NCBI GenBank assembly: GCA_017622395.1
Contig: JAGARF010000037.1
Span: forward strand, 1-5,564
Direction of reading: 5' to 3'
Length of the DNA: 5,564 nt
Origin: Clostridia bacterium
GTDB lineage: Bacteria; Bacillota; Clostridia; RGIG6154
The notes under the pieces are model-generated. The model made no database searches. It was not told where the DNA came from and saw nothing but the letters and a program-made list of their open reading frames with translations. Of this stretch, positions 1 to 5,564 are shown one piece after another (the stretch's first letter is position 1; each line of letters starts with the position of its first letter). The position numbers were made by a program, and so were the translations under genes.

Positions 1-7
1 AGGGAGG
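1..7 (+). promoter_or_regulatory. Ribosome binding site of nagA
   Basis: AGGGAGG lies 9 nt before the ATG at 17 and is a strong Shine-Dalgarno match. The window starts here, so whether nagA is first in its operon cannot be seen. Confidence 0.8.
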
Positions 8-16
8 AATAGAGTT

Positions 17-1162
17 ATGAAATGTATTATAAACGGCAAAGTAGTTTTAAAAGACTCTTTAGCAGAAAATCTTGCAGTTGTTTTTGACGATAAAATTCAA
101 AAGATAGCAGAACTGAAAGATATCAATACTGCAGACTATGAAATTATAGATGCAAAAGGTAAGTTCGTTTGCCCCGGTCTTGTGGATATGCACATTCACG
201 GATACCTTGGTGCAGATGTTTCGGACGGCGATGCCCATGGCATAAAGAAAATGGCAGAAGGCATTATTAAAAACGGTGTAACTGCATGGTGTCCTACAAC
301 AATGACTGTTTCAAAAAAAGAAATTGAAGATGCTTTTGATGCTGTAAGAGAAGTTAAGAACAGCACAGAGTATTACGGTGCAAGAATACTTGGTGTAAAC
401 AGCGAAGGTCCTTTTATCAATCCTTCAAAGAAAGGTGCTCAGGCTGAAGAACACATCTTAAGACCTGACGCAGATTTTATTCTTGCAAATAAAGATATAG
501 TTAAGCTTTTCACAGTCGCACCTGAAGTAGACGGTGCATTAGATGCAATTGAAAAAGTTGCAAAGGACGGCAGTGTGCTTGTTTCAATGGGTCACACAAA
601 TGCAACCTTTGAGGAAGCAAATAAAGGTATTGAAAAAGGCGTAAAGCATACAACACATCTTTTCAATGCTATGACAGCTTTATCTCACAGAAACCCTGGT
701 GTTGTAGGTGCGGCACTTTCTGAAGAGAATGTTTCAGTTGAATTAATCGCAGATACATTCCATATAGATAAAGGCCTTTTCGGTCTTATTGCAAAAATTA
801 AGGAAGACAAGCTCTGCTTAATTACAGACTGCATAAGAGCAGGCGGTATGGTTGACGGCGACTATACTCTCGGCGGTCAGCCTGTGCATAAAGAAGGTAT
901 TAAATGCTTAATGCCTGACGGAACAATTGCTGGAAGTGTTCTTGAACTTAATAAGGCAGTTGCAAACATTCTTGAAAACACAGACCTTGAAGTTTTTGAA
1001 GCGGTTAACTGTGCATCACTTAATCCTGCAAAAGCACTTGGTGAAGACAAAGAAATCGGCTCAATCGAAGTGGGCAAGAGAGCAGATTTTATGATAGCAG
1101 ATGAAAAATTCAATGCCCAGATGACAATCCTCGGCGGAGAAATAAGATATAAAGGAGAATAA
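17..1162 (+). CDS. nagA: N-acetylglucosamine-6-phosphate deacetylase
   Basis: This cytoplasmic enzyme removes the acetyl group from GlcNAc-6-phosphate, giving glucosamine-6-phosphate and acetate. The step feeds amino sugars from chitin, mucin or recycled cell wall into glycolysis or wall synthesis. The 381 residues match the usual family length of about 380. Amidohydrolase landmarks are in order: the HxH pair in DMHIHG (H59, H61), the metal-ligand glutamate in SEGPF (E130), H193 in MGHT, H211 and H214 in HTTHLFNAM, H249 in DTFHID, and the catalytic aspartate D271 in LITDC. The C-terminal region has the family-typical GSIEVGKRADF (residues 348-358), which closes the small beta domain. By recalled alignment, E130, H193, H214 and D271 correspond to the E. 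coli NagA metal and catalytic residues. The ATG at 17 is supported by AGGGAGG at 1-7 with 9 nt spacing. The gene is complete, and its stop lies 2 nt before the kinase start, so the two are almost certainly co-transcribed. Any promoter lies outside the window. Confidence 0.97.
   Translation: MKCIINGKVVLKDSLAENLAVVFDDKIQKIAELKDINTADYEIIDAKGKFVCPGLVDMHIHGYLGADVSDGDAHGIKKMAEGIIKNGVTAWCPTTMTVSKKEIEDAFDAVREVKNSTEYYGARILGVNSEGPFINPSKKGAQAEEHILRPDADFILANKDIVKLFTVAPEVDGALDAIEKVAKDGSVLVSMGHTNATFEEANKGIEKGVKHTTHLFNAMTALSHRNPGVVGAALSEENVSVELIADTFHIDKGLFGLIAKIKEDKLCLITDCIRAGGMVDGDYTLGGQPVHKEGIKCLMPDGTIAGSVLELNKAVANILENTDLEVFEAVNCASLNPAKALGEDKEIGSIEVGKRADFMIADEKFNAQMTILGGEIRYKGE
1151..1157 (+). promoter_or_regulatory. 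Ribosome binding site of the ROK-like kinase
   Basis: AAAGGAG lies inside the last codons of nagA, 7 nt before the ATG at 1165. This placement implies translation coupled to nagA and fixes the kinase start. Confidence 0.8.
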
Positions 1163-1164
1163 TT

Positions 1165-2532
1165 ATGGTAGCAAAACTTGAACCTGAATTTATGCCTATG
1201 GTCAAAGTTATAAACGACTTTAAAGAGGCAGTAAAAAATGCAGACTCACAGGAACTTGTAATCTGTGTTGAAAGAAACAACGGTCTTACCGCTGTTTATA
1301 AAATGGATATTTACAAAGAAGGTACAGGCCACGATGAAGAAAACTACGCAGTAGCTGAAAGAATTATTAAAACACTTCTTTGGGCAAAGGGTGGTTTTAA
1401 AGTATTTATCGCAGGCTCAAAATATGTCTATGACAGAATTGCAGATGACTACAGAGTAGGCGGAGCAAGAGAGTTTGACTTCAACTTTATGGCTCGTGTT
1501 TATGAAAAGCCTTTTGAAGTTGTATATGTTGAAGATGTAGCAAATGCTCCTGCAGAAAATGATGTTTCATCACCTGTTGGCAGACATCTTGATGGTTGCA
1601 GAATAGGTTTTGACGCAGGCGGATCAGACAGAAAGGTTTCAGCTGTAGTTAACGGCGAAACAGTATATTCAGAGGAAGTTGTGTGGTTCCCAAAACTTCA
1701 GAGCGACCCAATGTACCATTATGAAGGTATATTAAATGCAATGAAAACAGCAGCATCACATATGCCAAGAGTTGATGCTATTGGTGTTTCTTCAGCAGGT
1801 GTTTATATTGATAATAAAATAATGGTTGCATCACTTTTCTTAAAGGTTTCTGATGAAGACTTTGAAAAGCATGTTAAAAATATGTATTTAGATGTTGCAA
1901 AAGAAATAGGCGATGTTCCTGTTGAAGTTGCAAATGACGGCGATGTTACAGCTCTTGCAGGTGCTATGAGCCTGGAGGATAACAATGTTTTAGGTGTAGC
2001 TATGGGAACAAGCGAAGCTGCAGGTTATGTTGATAAAGACGGTAACATCACAGGTTGGCTTAACGAGCTTGCATTCGTACCTGTTGACTTTAACAAAGGT
2101 GCAATGGTTGACGAATGGAGCGGTGACTATGGTTGTGGCGTTAAGTATTTCTCACAGGATGCAGTTATCAAGCTTGCACCAAAAGCAGGTATTCAGCTTG
2201 ATGAAGCACTTTCTCCTGCAGAAAAGCTTAAGGTTGTTCAGGGACTTATGGAACAGGAAGACTGCCGTGCTGCAGATATCTATGAAACAATAGGTACATA
2301 CTTCGGTTACACAATTGCATATTATTCAATGTTCTATGATATTAAACATGTTTTAATTATGGGTAGAGTAACAAGCGGTAAAGGCGGAACAATCCTCCTT
2401 TCCAAGGCAAACGAAGTGTTGAAGGCAGAGTTCCCTGAGCTTGCAAAGAAAATTCAGCTTCACATTCCTGATGAAAAAGCAAGAAGAGTAGGACAGTCTG
2501 TTGCAGCAGCAAGCTTACCAAAAATTAAATAA
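1165..2532 (+). CDS. ROK-like sugar kinase with long N-terminal extension
   Basis: This is a putative cytoplasmic ATP-dependent sugar kinase of the ROK/actin-like fold. Its C-terminal two thirds (about residues 145-455) carry the fold: a phosphate loop IGFDAGGSDRK (147-157), an IGVSSAGV strand-turn (206-213), a catalytic-type VANDGDVTALAGA (255-267, N257 and D258), and an adenosine-type loop GVAMGTSEAAGYVD (277-290). Residues 1-140 form an extra domain absent from typical ROK kinases of about 300 residues; I do not recognise it. Two hallmarks are altered. The ExGH motif reads NELAFVPV (300-307), with F304 in place of the histidine. The zinc motif CxCGxxGCxE is reduced to YGCG with a single cysteine (C324). 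Coupling to nagA suggests an amino-sugar substrate such as GlcNAc or glucosamine, but the changed sugar site makes this tentative; another hexose, or a non-kinase role, remains possible. The gene is complete and is followed by a terminator-like hairpin. Confidence 0.85.
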   Translation: MVAKLEPEFMPMVKVINDFKEAVKNADSQELVICVERNNGLTAVYKMDIYKEGTGHDEENYAVAERIIKTLLWAKGGFKVFIAGSKYVYDRIADDYRVGGAREFDFNFMARVYEKPFEVVYVEDVANAPAENDVSSPVGRHLDGCRIGFDAGGSDRKVSAVVNGETVYSEEVVWFPKLQSDPMYHYEGILNAMKTAASHMPRVDAIGVSSAGVYIDNKIMVASLFLKVSDEDFEKHVKNMYLDVAKEIGDVPVEVANDGDVTALAGAMSLEDNNVLGVAMGTSEAAGYVDKDGNITGWLNELAFVPVDFNKGAMVDEWSGDYGCGVKYFSQDAVIKLAPKAGIQLDEALSPAEKLKVVQGLMEQEDCRAADIYETIGTYFGYTIAYYSMFYDIKHVLIMGRVTSGKGGTILLSKANEVLKAEFPELAKKIQLHIPDEKARRVGQSVAAASLPKIK

Positions 2533-2537
2533 ATATC

Positions 2538-2597
2538 TAACCCCGAGAAAGCGAAGTGTCTTTGAGGACACCCCAGCTAAATCGGGGTTATTATTTT
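2538..2597 (+). terminator. Terminator-like hairpin after the nagA-kinase unit
   Basis: TAACCCCGA (2538-2546) pairs perfectly with TCGGGGTTA (2582-2590) to make a 9-bp stem, followed by the T-rich tail TTATTTTGT. The 35-nt loop is unusually large and contains a second hairpin, GTGTC (2556-2560) with GACAC (2567-2571). The position right after the kinase stop fits an intrinsic terminator separating the amino-sugar unit from the transporter. The T-tract is interrupted, so termination may be partial. The large structured loop leaves open a small RNA or a regulatory element. Confidence 0.7.
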
Positions 2598-2615
2598 GTC
2601 TGAAATTATCGACAA
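2596..2615 (+). promoter_or_regulatory. Inverted repeat overlapping the -35 box, possible operator
   Basis: TTGTC (2596-2600) and GACAA (2611-2615) are perfect inverted arms around a 10-nt centre that contains the palindrome AATT. The right arm overlaps the -35 hexamer of the transporter promoter, where a repressor would block RNA polymerase. No family-specific operator is recognised, and short repeats like this also arise by chance. Confidence 0.3.
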
Positions 2616-2637
2616 AAGCAGAAAGATGTTGTATAAT
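2609..2637 (+). promoter_or_regulatory. Sigma-A-type promoter of the MFS transporter gene
   Basis: TCGACA (2609-2614) differs at one base from TTGACA. It is followed by an ideal 17-bp spacer and a perfect TATAAT (2632-2637). Transcription would start near 2644 and leave a leader of about 70 nt before the ATG at 2713. The transporter therefore has its own promoter downstream of the terminator, and the TTG at 2596 cannot be its start in this transcript. Confidence 0.75.
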
Positions 2638-2661
2638 AAACACATAATTTATAAAATAGTA

Positions 2662-2677
2662 TTGTTGATCGATACAA
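2662..2677 (+). promoter_or_regulatory. Short inverted repeat in the transporter leader
   Basis: TTGT and ACAA flank TGATCGAT, just downstream of the predicted transcription start. The layout loosely resembles LacI-type operators, but the centre is off by one base from true symmetry. It could be an operator or chance. Confidence 0.2.
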
Positions 2678-2678
2678 A

Positions 2679-2690
2679 GGTGTTGAATGA
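2679..2690 (+). repeat. Leader 12-mer, copy 1
   Basis: GGTGTTGAATGA occurs here and again at 4007-4018. In both places it ends 22 nt before the preferred start codon of the following gene. It reads as GGTG, a 4-nt gap and ATG; here that ATG (2687) opens a three-codon frame ending in TAG at 2696-2698, directly ahead of the transporter ribosome binding site. Confidence 0.5.
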
Positions 2691-2697
2691 TAATTTA

Positions 2698-2704
2698 GAG
2701 AGGG
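2698..2704 (+). promoter_or_regulatory. Ribosome binding site deciding the transporter start
   Basis: GAGAGGG lies 8 nt before the ATG at 2713 and only 2 nt before the ATG at 2707. The spacing favours 2713. Confidence 0.7.
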
Positions 2705-2712
2705 TAATGAAG

Positions 2713-3957
2713 ATGGAGACATATAAACTTGCAAAACGCGCATGTTATCTTACAGGTGTGACAATGTCAATATCTGCCAACTTGTCGCCGCTTTTATTTT
2801 TGACATTCAGAGATATGTATAATTTGTCTTATACATTACTTGGATTTTTAGTAGTAATTAATTATTTTACACAATTGCTTATTGATTTGATTTTTACTTT
2901 TTTTACTAAATATTTCAATATACATAAAGCGGTAAAGGCTACGCCGCTTGTTGTTTTTGTTGGTTTGATATTATATGCAGTTTTACCAACAATTTTTCCT
3001 GATATGGCATTTTTGTGGATTGTTATAGGAACAGTTATATTTTCTGTGGCTGCAGGTTTAGGCGAGGTCTTAATGAGCCCGGTGATTGCAGCAATCCCAA
3101 GTGAAAATCCCGAAAGCGAAATGAGTAAACTTCACTCAATGTATGCATGGGGTGTAGTAGGTGTAGTATTATTAAGCACATTGTTTTTATTGGTTTTTGG
3201 CAGTAGAAATTGGATGTATCTTGCTTTGCTCTGGTCTATAGTGCCATTTACAGCATTTTTAATGTTTTTGAAAGCAAAGCTCCCGCCAATGAATAATTTT
3301 GAAAGTGGACAAAAGGAGACAAAAATACTAAATAAAGGTATTGTACTATGTGTATTATGCATATTCTTTGGAGGTGCTGCAGAATGTACTATGTCCCAAT
3401 GGGCTTCAGGCTTTATTGAAAAAGCCATAGGTATTCCTAAAGCTTATGGAGATGCTGTAGGGGTTGCTTTATTTGCAGCTTTATTGGGAACAGGAAGAAT
3501 CTTATATAGCAAATATGGCAAAAATATCATTAACATTTTACTGTTTGGAATGATTGGTGCAAGTATATGTTATTTGATGGCAAGCTTGTCGCTCAGCCCT
3601 GTAATTGGAGTTATAGCCTGTGCGTTGACAGGAGTTTTTGTGTCTATGTTATGGCCGGGTACTTTGATTTATGTAGAAGAAAAATTTGAAAATGTCGGAG
3701 TAGCTGTATATGCACTTATGGCTGCCGGCGGTGATATGGGTGCCTCTGTTGCACCGCAGCTGCTTGGGTTTGTATCTGACAAATTCAGCCTGACGAGTTT
3801 TGCGTTAAACATTTCACAGACACTTAATATAAGTGCAGAACAGGTTGGTATGAGAGCAGGACTGCTTATAGCAGGACTTTTTCCCATTACAGGTGTTCTG
3901 TGTATACTTTATATGAAAAATCATTTTAAAAAACACCAAAAAACTCGGTTATCGTAA
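2713..3957 (+). CDS. MFS transporter, probable sugar permease
   Basis: This is an inner-membrane secondary transporter of the major facilitator superfamily. From the ATG at 2713 it has 414 residues, the usual MFS length, with about 12 hydrophobic segments near residues 13-31, 41-64, 74-92, 99-123, 143-163, 167-187, 209-228, 246-260, 271-290, 294-316, 327-351 and 381-399. A polar loop (about 188-207) separates the two six-helix halves. Charged or polar residues within membrane segments, such as E118 and E224 (in AAECTMSQW), and the glycine-rich AGGDMGASVAPQ stretch (338-349) resemble sugar-type MFS proteins of the FucP-like group; this is by eye. The open frame extends upstream to a TTG at 2596, but that part holds the promoter and would add a non-conserved hydrophilic leader. 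Its place after nagA and the kinase suggests sugar uptake, though it has its own promoter. The substrate is unknown. Confidence 0.88.
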   Translation: METYKLAKRACYLTGVTMSISANLSPLLFLTFRDMYNLSYTLLGFLVVINYFTQLLIDLIFTFFTKYFNIHKAVKATPLVVFVGLILYAVLPTIFPDMAFLWIVIGTVIFSVAAGLGEVLMSPVIAAIPSENPESEMSKLHSMYAWGVVGVVLLSTLFLLVFGSRNWMYLALLWSIVPFTAFLMFLKAKLPPMNNFESGQKETKILNKGIVLCVLCIFFGGAAECTMSQWASGFIEKAIGIPKAYGDAVGVALFAALLGTGRILYSKYGKNIINILLFGMIGASICYLMASLSLSPVIGVIACALTGVFVSMLWPGTLIYVEEKFENVGVAVYALMAAGGDMGASVAPQLLGFVSDKFSLTSFALNISQTLNISAEQVGMRAGLLIAGLFPITGVLCILYMKNHFKKHQKTRLS

Positions 3958-4000
3958 TTACCTTGAATTTTAAAACTCATTTTGACCAGACTGACAGAAG

Positions 4001-4006
4001 TATAAT
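4001..4006 (+). promoter_or_regulatory. Possible -10 box before the DUF4236 gene
   Basis: This is a perfect TATAAT. The best upstream -35-like word, TTGACC (3982-3987), is only 13 nt away, which is too close for a normal sigma-A promoter, and no TGn extension is present. The pair could instead be transcribed from the transporter promoter, since no clear terminator lies in 3958-4040. Confidence 0.35.
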
Positions 4007-4018
4007 GGTGTTGAATGA
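4007..4018 (+). repeat. Leader 12-mer, copy 2
   Basis: This is the second copy of GGTGTTGAATGA, identical to 2679-2690 and also ending 22 nt before the start codon at 4041. It directly follows TATAAT. Its ATG (4015) opens an 11-codon frame that ends at 4050, overlapping the start of the DUF4236 gene. Confidence 0.5.
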
Positions 4019-4024
4019 GGCTAA

Positions 4025-4030
4025 GAGAGG
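4025..4030 (+). promoter_or_regulatory. Ribosome binding site deciding the DUF4236 start
   Basis: GAGAGG lies 10 nt before the ATG at 4041. The upstream TTG (3963) and ATG (4005) in the same frame lack such a site. Confidence 0.65.
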
Positions 4031-4040
4031 AAAGAGTACT

Positions 4041-5057
4041 ATGGGATTAAGATTTAGAAAAAGTATAGGTCTGGGTCATGGATTCAGAATTAATATAAGC
4101 AAATCTGGTGTTGGATATAGCTGGGGGACAAGAGGTTTTCGAATTACTAAAACATCAAACGGAAGAATCAGAAAAACATATAGCCTATATGGAACAGGTC
4201 TTTCGTATGTGGAAGAGTATGCTCCGAGGAAAAAGAATGCTCAGACAACAACCCCGATAGCTCCATCAGTAGATGTTTTAAGTGCAGATATTGAAAAGTT
4301 TCAATCTGTTGAGCACACAGATATAATAAGACATATAACAAGTATTCTTAGATGGAATATGCTTTGTACAATTCTTTTGTGGTTTGTTGTGGTAGGGGTT
4401 GTAATCCCTGAATTTTTAATCATACCTATCATTGGCTTAATAGGCAAGGTGATTTTTAGGACAATAGGAGATGTTGAACTTGATTACCATTTTAATGACG
4501 AAAGCGAAATTGAATATGACGATCGTTTAAATGCATGGCTTAGTTTGAATGATTGTCATAAATTGTGGCAGGTAATAGCACAGCGATTTAATATGAATAG
4601 AAAAGCCAATGCCGGAGCCGGAAGGACTGTAACTAAAGAAAGTATTAAAATCAGGAAACGCACTCCTTTTTACATAGAGTCAAATTTAGATATTATAACT
4701 TTAAAACTAAAGAGGGAAACATTGATCTTTCTTCCCGATAAGCTAATTATTGCAAAAAAGACAAAAGCCGGAGCAATTTCGTATTCTGATGTTAAAATAT
4801 CAGTAAGAGCAGTTGAATTCGTAGAATATCAACGAGTGCCTAAAGATGCAACTATCCTTGGCTATACATGGAAATATGTAAACAAAAACGGCAGTCGTGA
4901 TAGAAGGTATAGCAACAACTATCAATTACCTGTATGTAAATATGGCAAAATTATAATCACTTCTCCGCAAGGCTTAAATGTTGAACTTCAATGTTCAAAT
5001 TATTCAATAGTTAATGATTTTGCAGAAAGAATTAAGAATTATACAAATGAGGTGTAG
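4041..5057 (+). CDS. DUF4236 membrane protein with large C-terminal domain
   Basis: This is a protein of unknown function, 338 residues from the ATG at 4041. That start is chosen because the DUF4236 domain begins exactly with MGLRFRKSIGLG and GAGAGG precedes it. The frame upstream to 3963 adds 26 unlike residues. The N-terminal domain (1-57) shows the family pattern: FRINISKSGVGYSWG (15-29), GFRITKT (32-38) and GTGLSYV (51-57). A low-complexity linker (about 60-75) follows, then a hydrophobic stretch at about 106-139, one long helix or a hairpin broken at P123, so the protein is probably membrane-anchored. Residues 205-335 form a basic, beta-rich domain with ETLIFLPDKL (226-235), AISYSDV (245-251), PKDATILGYTWKYVNK (267-282) and QLPVC (295-299). 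From memory, similar C-terminal blocks occur in other long DUF4236 proteins. The stop is 3 nt before the KAP NTPase start, so the two are probably functional partners. No catalytic motif is recognised. Confidence 0.85.
   Translation: MGLRFRKSIGLGHGFRINISKSGVGYSWGTRGFRITKTSNGRIRKTYSLYGTGLSYVEEYAPRKKNAQTTTPIAPSVDVLSADIEKFQSVEHTDIIRHITSILRWNMLCTILLWFVVVGVVIPEFLIIPIIGLIGKVIFRTIGDVELDYHFNDESEIEYDDRLNAWLSLNDCHKLWQVIAQRFNMNRKANAGAGRTVTKESIKIRKRTPFYIESNLDIITLKLKRETLIFLPDKLIIAKKTKAGAISYSDVKISVRAVEFVEYQRVPKDATILGYTWKYVNKNGSRDRRYSNNYQLPVCKYGKIIITSPQGLNVELQCSNYSIVNDFAERIKNYTNEV
5049..5054 (+). promoter_or_regulatory. Ribosome binding site of the KAP NTPase
   Basis: GAGGTG overlaps the last codons of the DUF4236 gene, 6 nt before the ATG at 5061. 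This indicates translational coupling of the pair. Confidence 0.75.
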
Positions 5058-5060
5058 ATT

Positions 5061-5564
5061 ATGTTTGGAAACACAGATAAACCTGTTGAAAAAATAGAAA
5101 ATGATACCTTTGGTATAGGAATGTATGTAGATGGGTTGTGTAGTTTTATAGTTAATTGTGATTCTCCTATGACTATATCAATACAAGGCGACTGGGGTAG
5201 CGGAAAAACAAGTATGATGAATATGATAAAAGAGAAAATATCAGACAAGGTGCATCCCATATGGTTTAACACCTGGCAATTTTCTCAATTCCAAATGCAG
5301 AACGAACTTACAGTATCTATGCTTTGTGCTCTTTTGTCTGAACTTGATTATTCTCCGGAAAAGGTTAAAAAAATCGTAGGCTTTTTAAGTGGTGCAGCAA
5401 AAACAGCAGCAGGAATTCTTACGGAAATGGTTGCAGGTGGCATTGCTGCGGATAAAGTTGTCGGTGCTTTTGAAGGTGGAAATATAGATTTTGCAGAAGA
5501 AATCAAAAATTTAAAAACTAAATTTCAAGAAGCTGTTAATGACAAACTAAAAAAAACACAAAAA
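5061..5564 (+). CDS. KAP-family P-loop NTPase, 3' end cut by window
   Basis: This is the N-terminal 168 residues of a predicted ATPase; the frame is open to the last base. The Walker A motif GDWGSGKT is at 43-50, preceded by a beta strand (TISIQ, 38-42). It is followed by the aromatic IWFNTWQFSQF (67-77), which corresponds to the FNAW-type signature of KAP NTPases. These proteins typically have membrane helices inserted between Walker A and Walker B. Here residues 105-140 form a Gly/Ala-rich stretch (GAAKTAAGILTEMVAGGIAA) in that position. It is only mildly hydrophobic and may be an amphipathic or weak membrane segment. A charged, helix-prone region (143-168) follows. Walker B and the C-terminal part lie beyond the window. 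KAP members include the F-plasmid phage-exclusion protein PifA and membrane-associated signalling ATPases. Coupling to the DUF4236 membrane protein suggests joint action at the membrane. The family call is firm; the role is unknown. Confidence 0.88.
   Translation, partial: MFGNTDKPVEKIENDTFGIGMYVDGLCSFIVNCDSPMTISIQGDWGSGKTSMMNMIKEKISDKVHPIWFNTWQFSQFQMQNELTVSMLCALLSELDYSPEKVKKIVGFLSGAAKTAAGILTEMVAGGIAADKVVGAFEGGNIDFAEEIKNLKTKFQEAVNDKLKKTQK

Noticed and set aside
877..1113. Minus-strand open frame of 78 codons inside nagA
   Set aside because: It lies opposite a confidently identified gene, has a composition typical of an antisense shadow, and has no recognisable domain.
2027..2293. Plus-strand open frame of 88 codons within the kinase gene in another frame
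   Set aside because: It overlaps conserved kinase coding sequence, and its product has no recognisable features.
2538..2600. Possible known riboswitch or small self-cleaving ribozyme in the kinase-transporter gap
   Set aside because: I compared it by eye with the preQ1-I, guanidine, fluoride, twister, hammerhead and pistol consensus motifs I remember, and the conserved core bases do not match. A terminator explains the stem better.
2665..2694. Second promoter TTGATC, 18 bp, GATAAT before the transporter
   Set aside because: Its start point would fall on the ribosome binding site near 2701, and the upstream promoter at 2609-2637 matches consensus far better.
3132..3887. Two minus-strand frames (3132-3428, 3669-3887) opposite the transporter
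   Set aside because: They are shadows of hydrophobic transporter codons, and no gene-like context is seen.
3947..3962. Imperfect inverted repeat GGTTATCGTAATTACC at the transporter stop codon, followed by a few T residues
   Set aside because: The stem has only 3 + 2 pairs with a mismatch, is AT-rich, and has no real T-tract, so it is not credible as a terminator.
5039..5272. Minus-strand frame of 77 codons across the DUF4236-KAP junction
   Set aside because: It covers the start and Walker A region of the KAP gene on the opposite strand and has no recognisable domain.

Overview
The window is AT-rich bacterial DNA with strong Shine-Dalgarno sites (AGGGAGG, AAAGGAG, GAGAGG). Codons are rich in A and T (AGA for Arg, GCA for Ala, AAA for Lys). 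All five genes lie on the + strand. This suggests a low-GC Firmicute, probably a gut-type Clostridia lineage, but no marker gene fixes the species.

Positions 1-2597 hold an amino-sugar catabolic unit. nagA (N-acetylglucosamine-6-phosphate deacetylase) is followed 2 nt later by a ROK-like sugar kinase with a 140-residue N-terminal extension. A 9-bp stem with a nested inner hairpin and a T-rich tail (about 2538-2597) closes the unit. A plausible route is that the kinase phosphorylates an amino sugar such as GlcNAc and NagA deacetylates the product to glucosamine-6-phosphate. The kinase substrate is inferred from position only.

Positions 2598-3957 begin with a near-consensus sigma-A-type promoter (TCGACA, 17 bp, TATAAT). 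It drives a 12-helix MFS transporter. The promoter lies inside the longest open frame, so the true start is the ATG at 2713 rather than the upstream TTG at 2596. The transporter may import a sugar for the upstream enzymes, but this is not proven.

Positions 3958-5564 carry an accessory-type pair. The first gene encodes a DUF4236 protein with a membrane segment and a large C-terminal domain. Three nucleotides later comes the start of a KAP-type P-loop NTPase, cut by the window end. The tight coupling suggests a two-component membrane-associated device. KAP NTPases include phage-exclusion proteins, so a defence role is a reasonable hypothesis; it is not shown by the sequence. This pair is the most interesting part of the window.

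A 12-base word (GGTGTTGAATGA) occurs in the leaders of both the MFS gene and the DUF4236 gene, exactly 22 nt before each preferred start codon. No tRNA, rRNA, CRISPR array, insertion sequence or minus-strand gene was found. No gene-free stretch exceeds 300 bases; the longest is about 180 nt between the kinase and the transporter.
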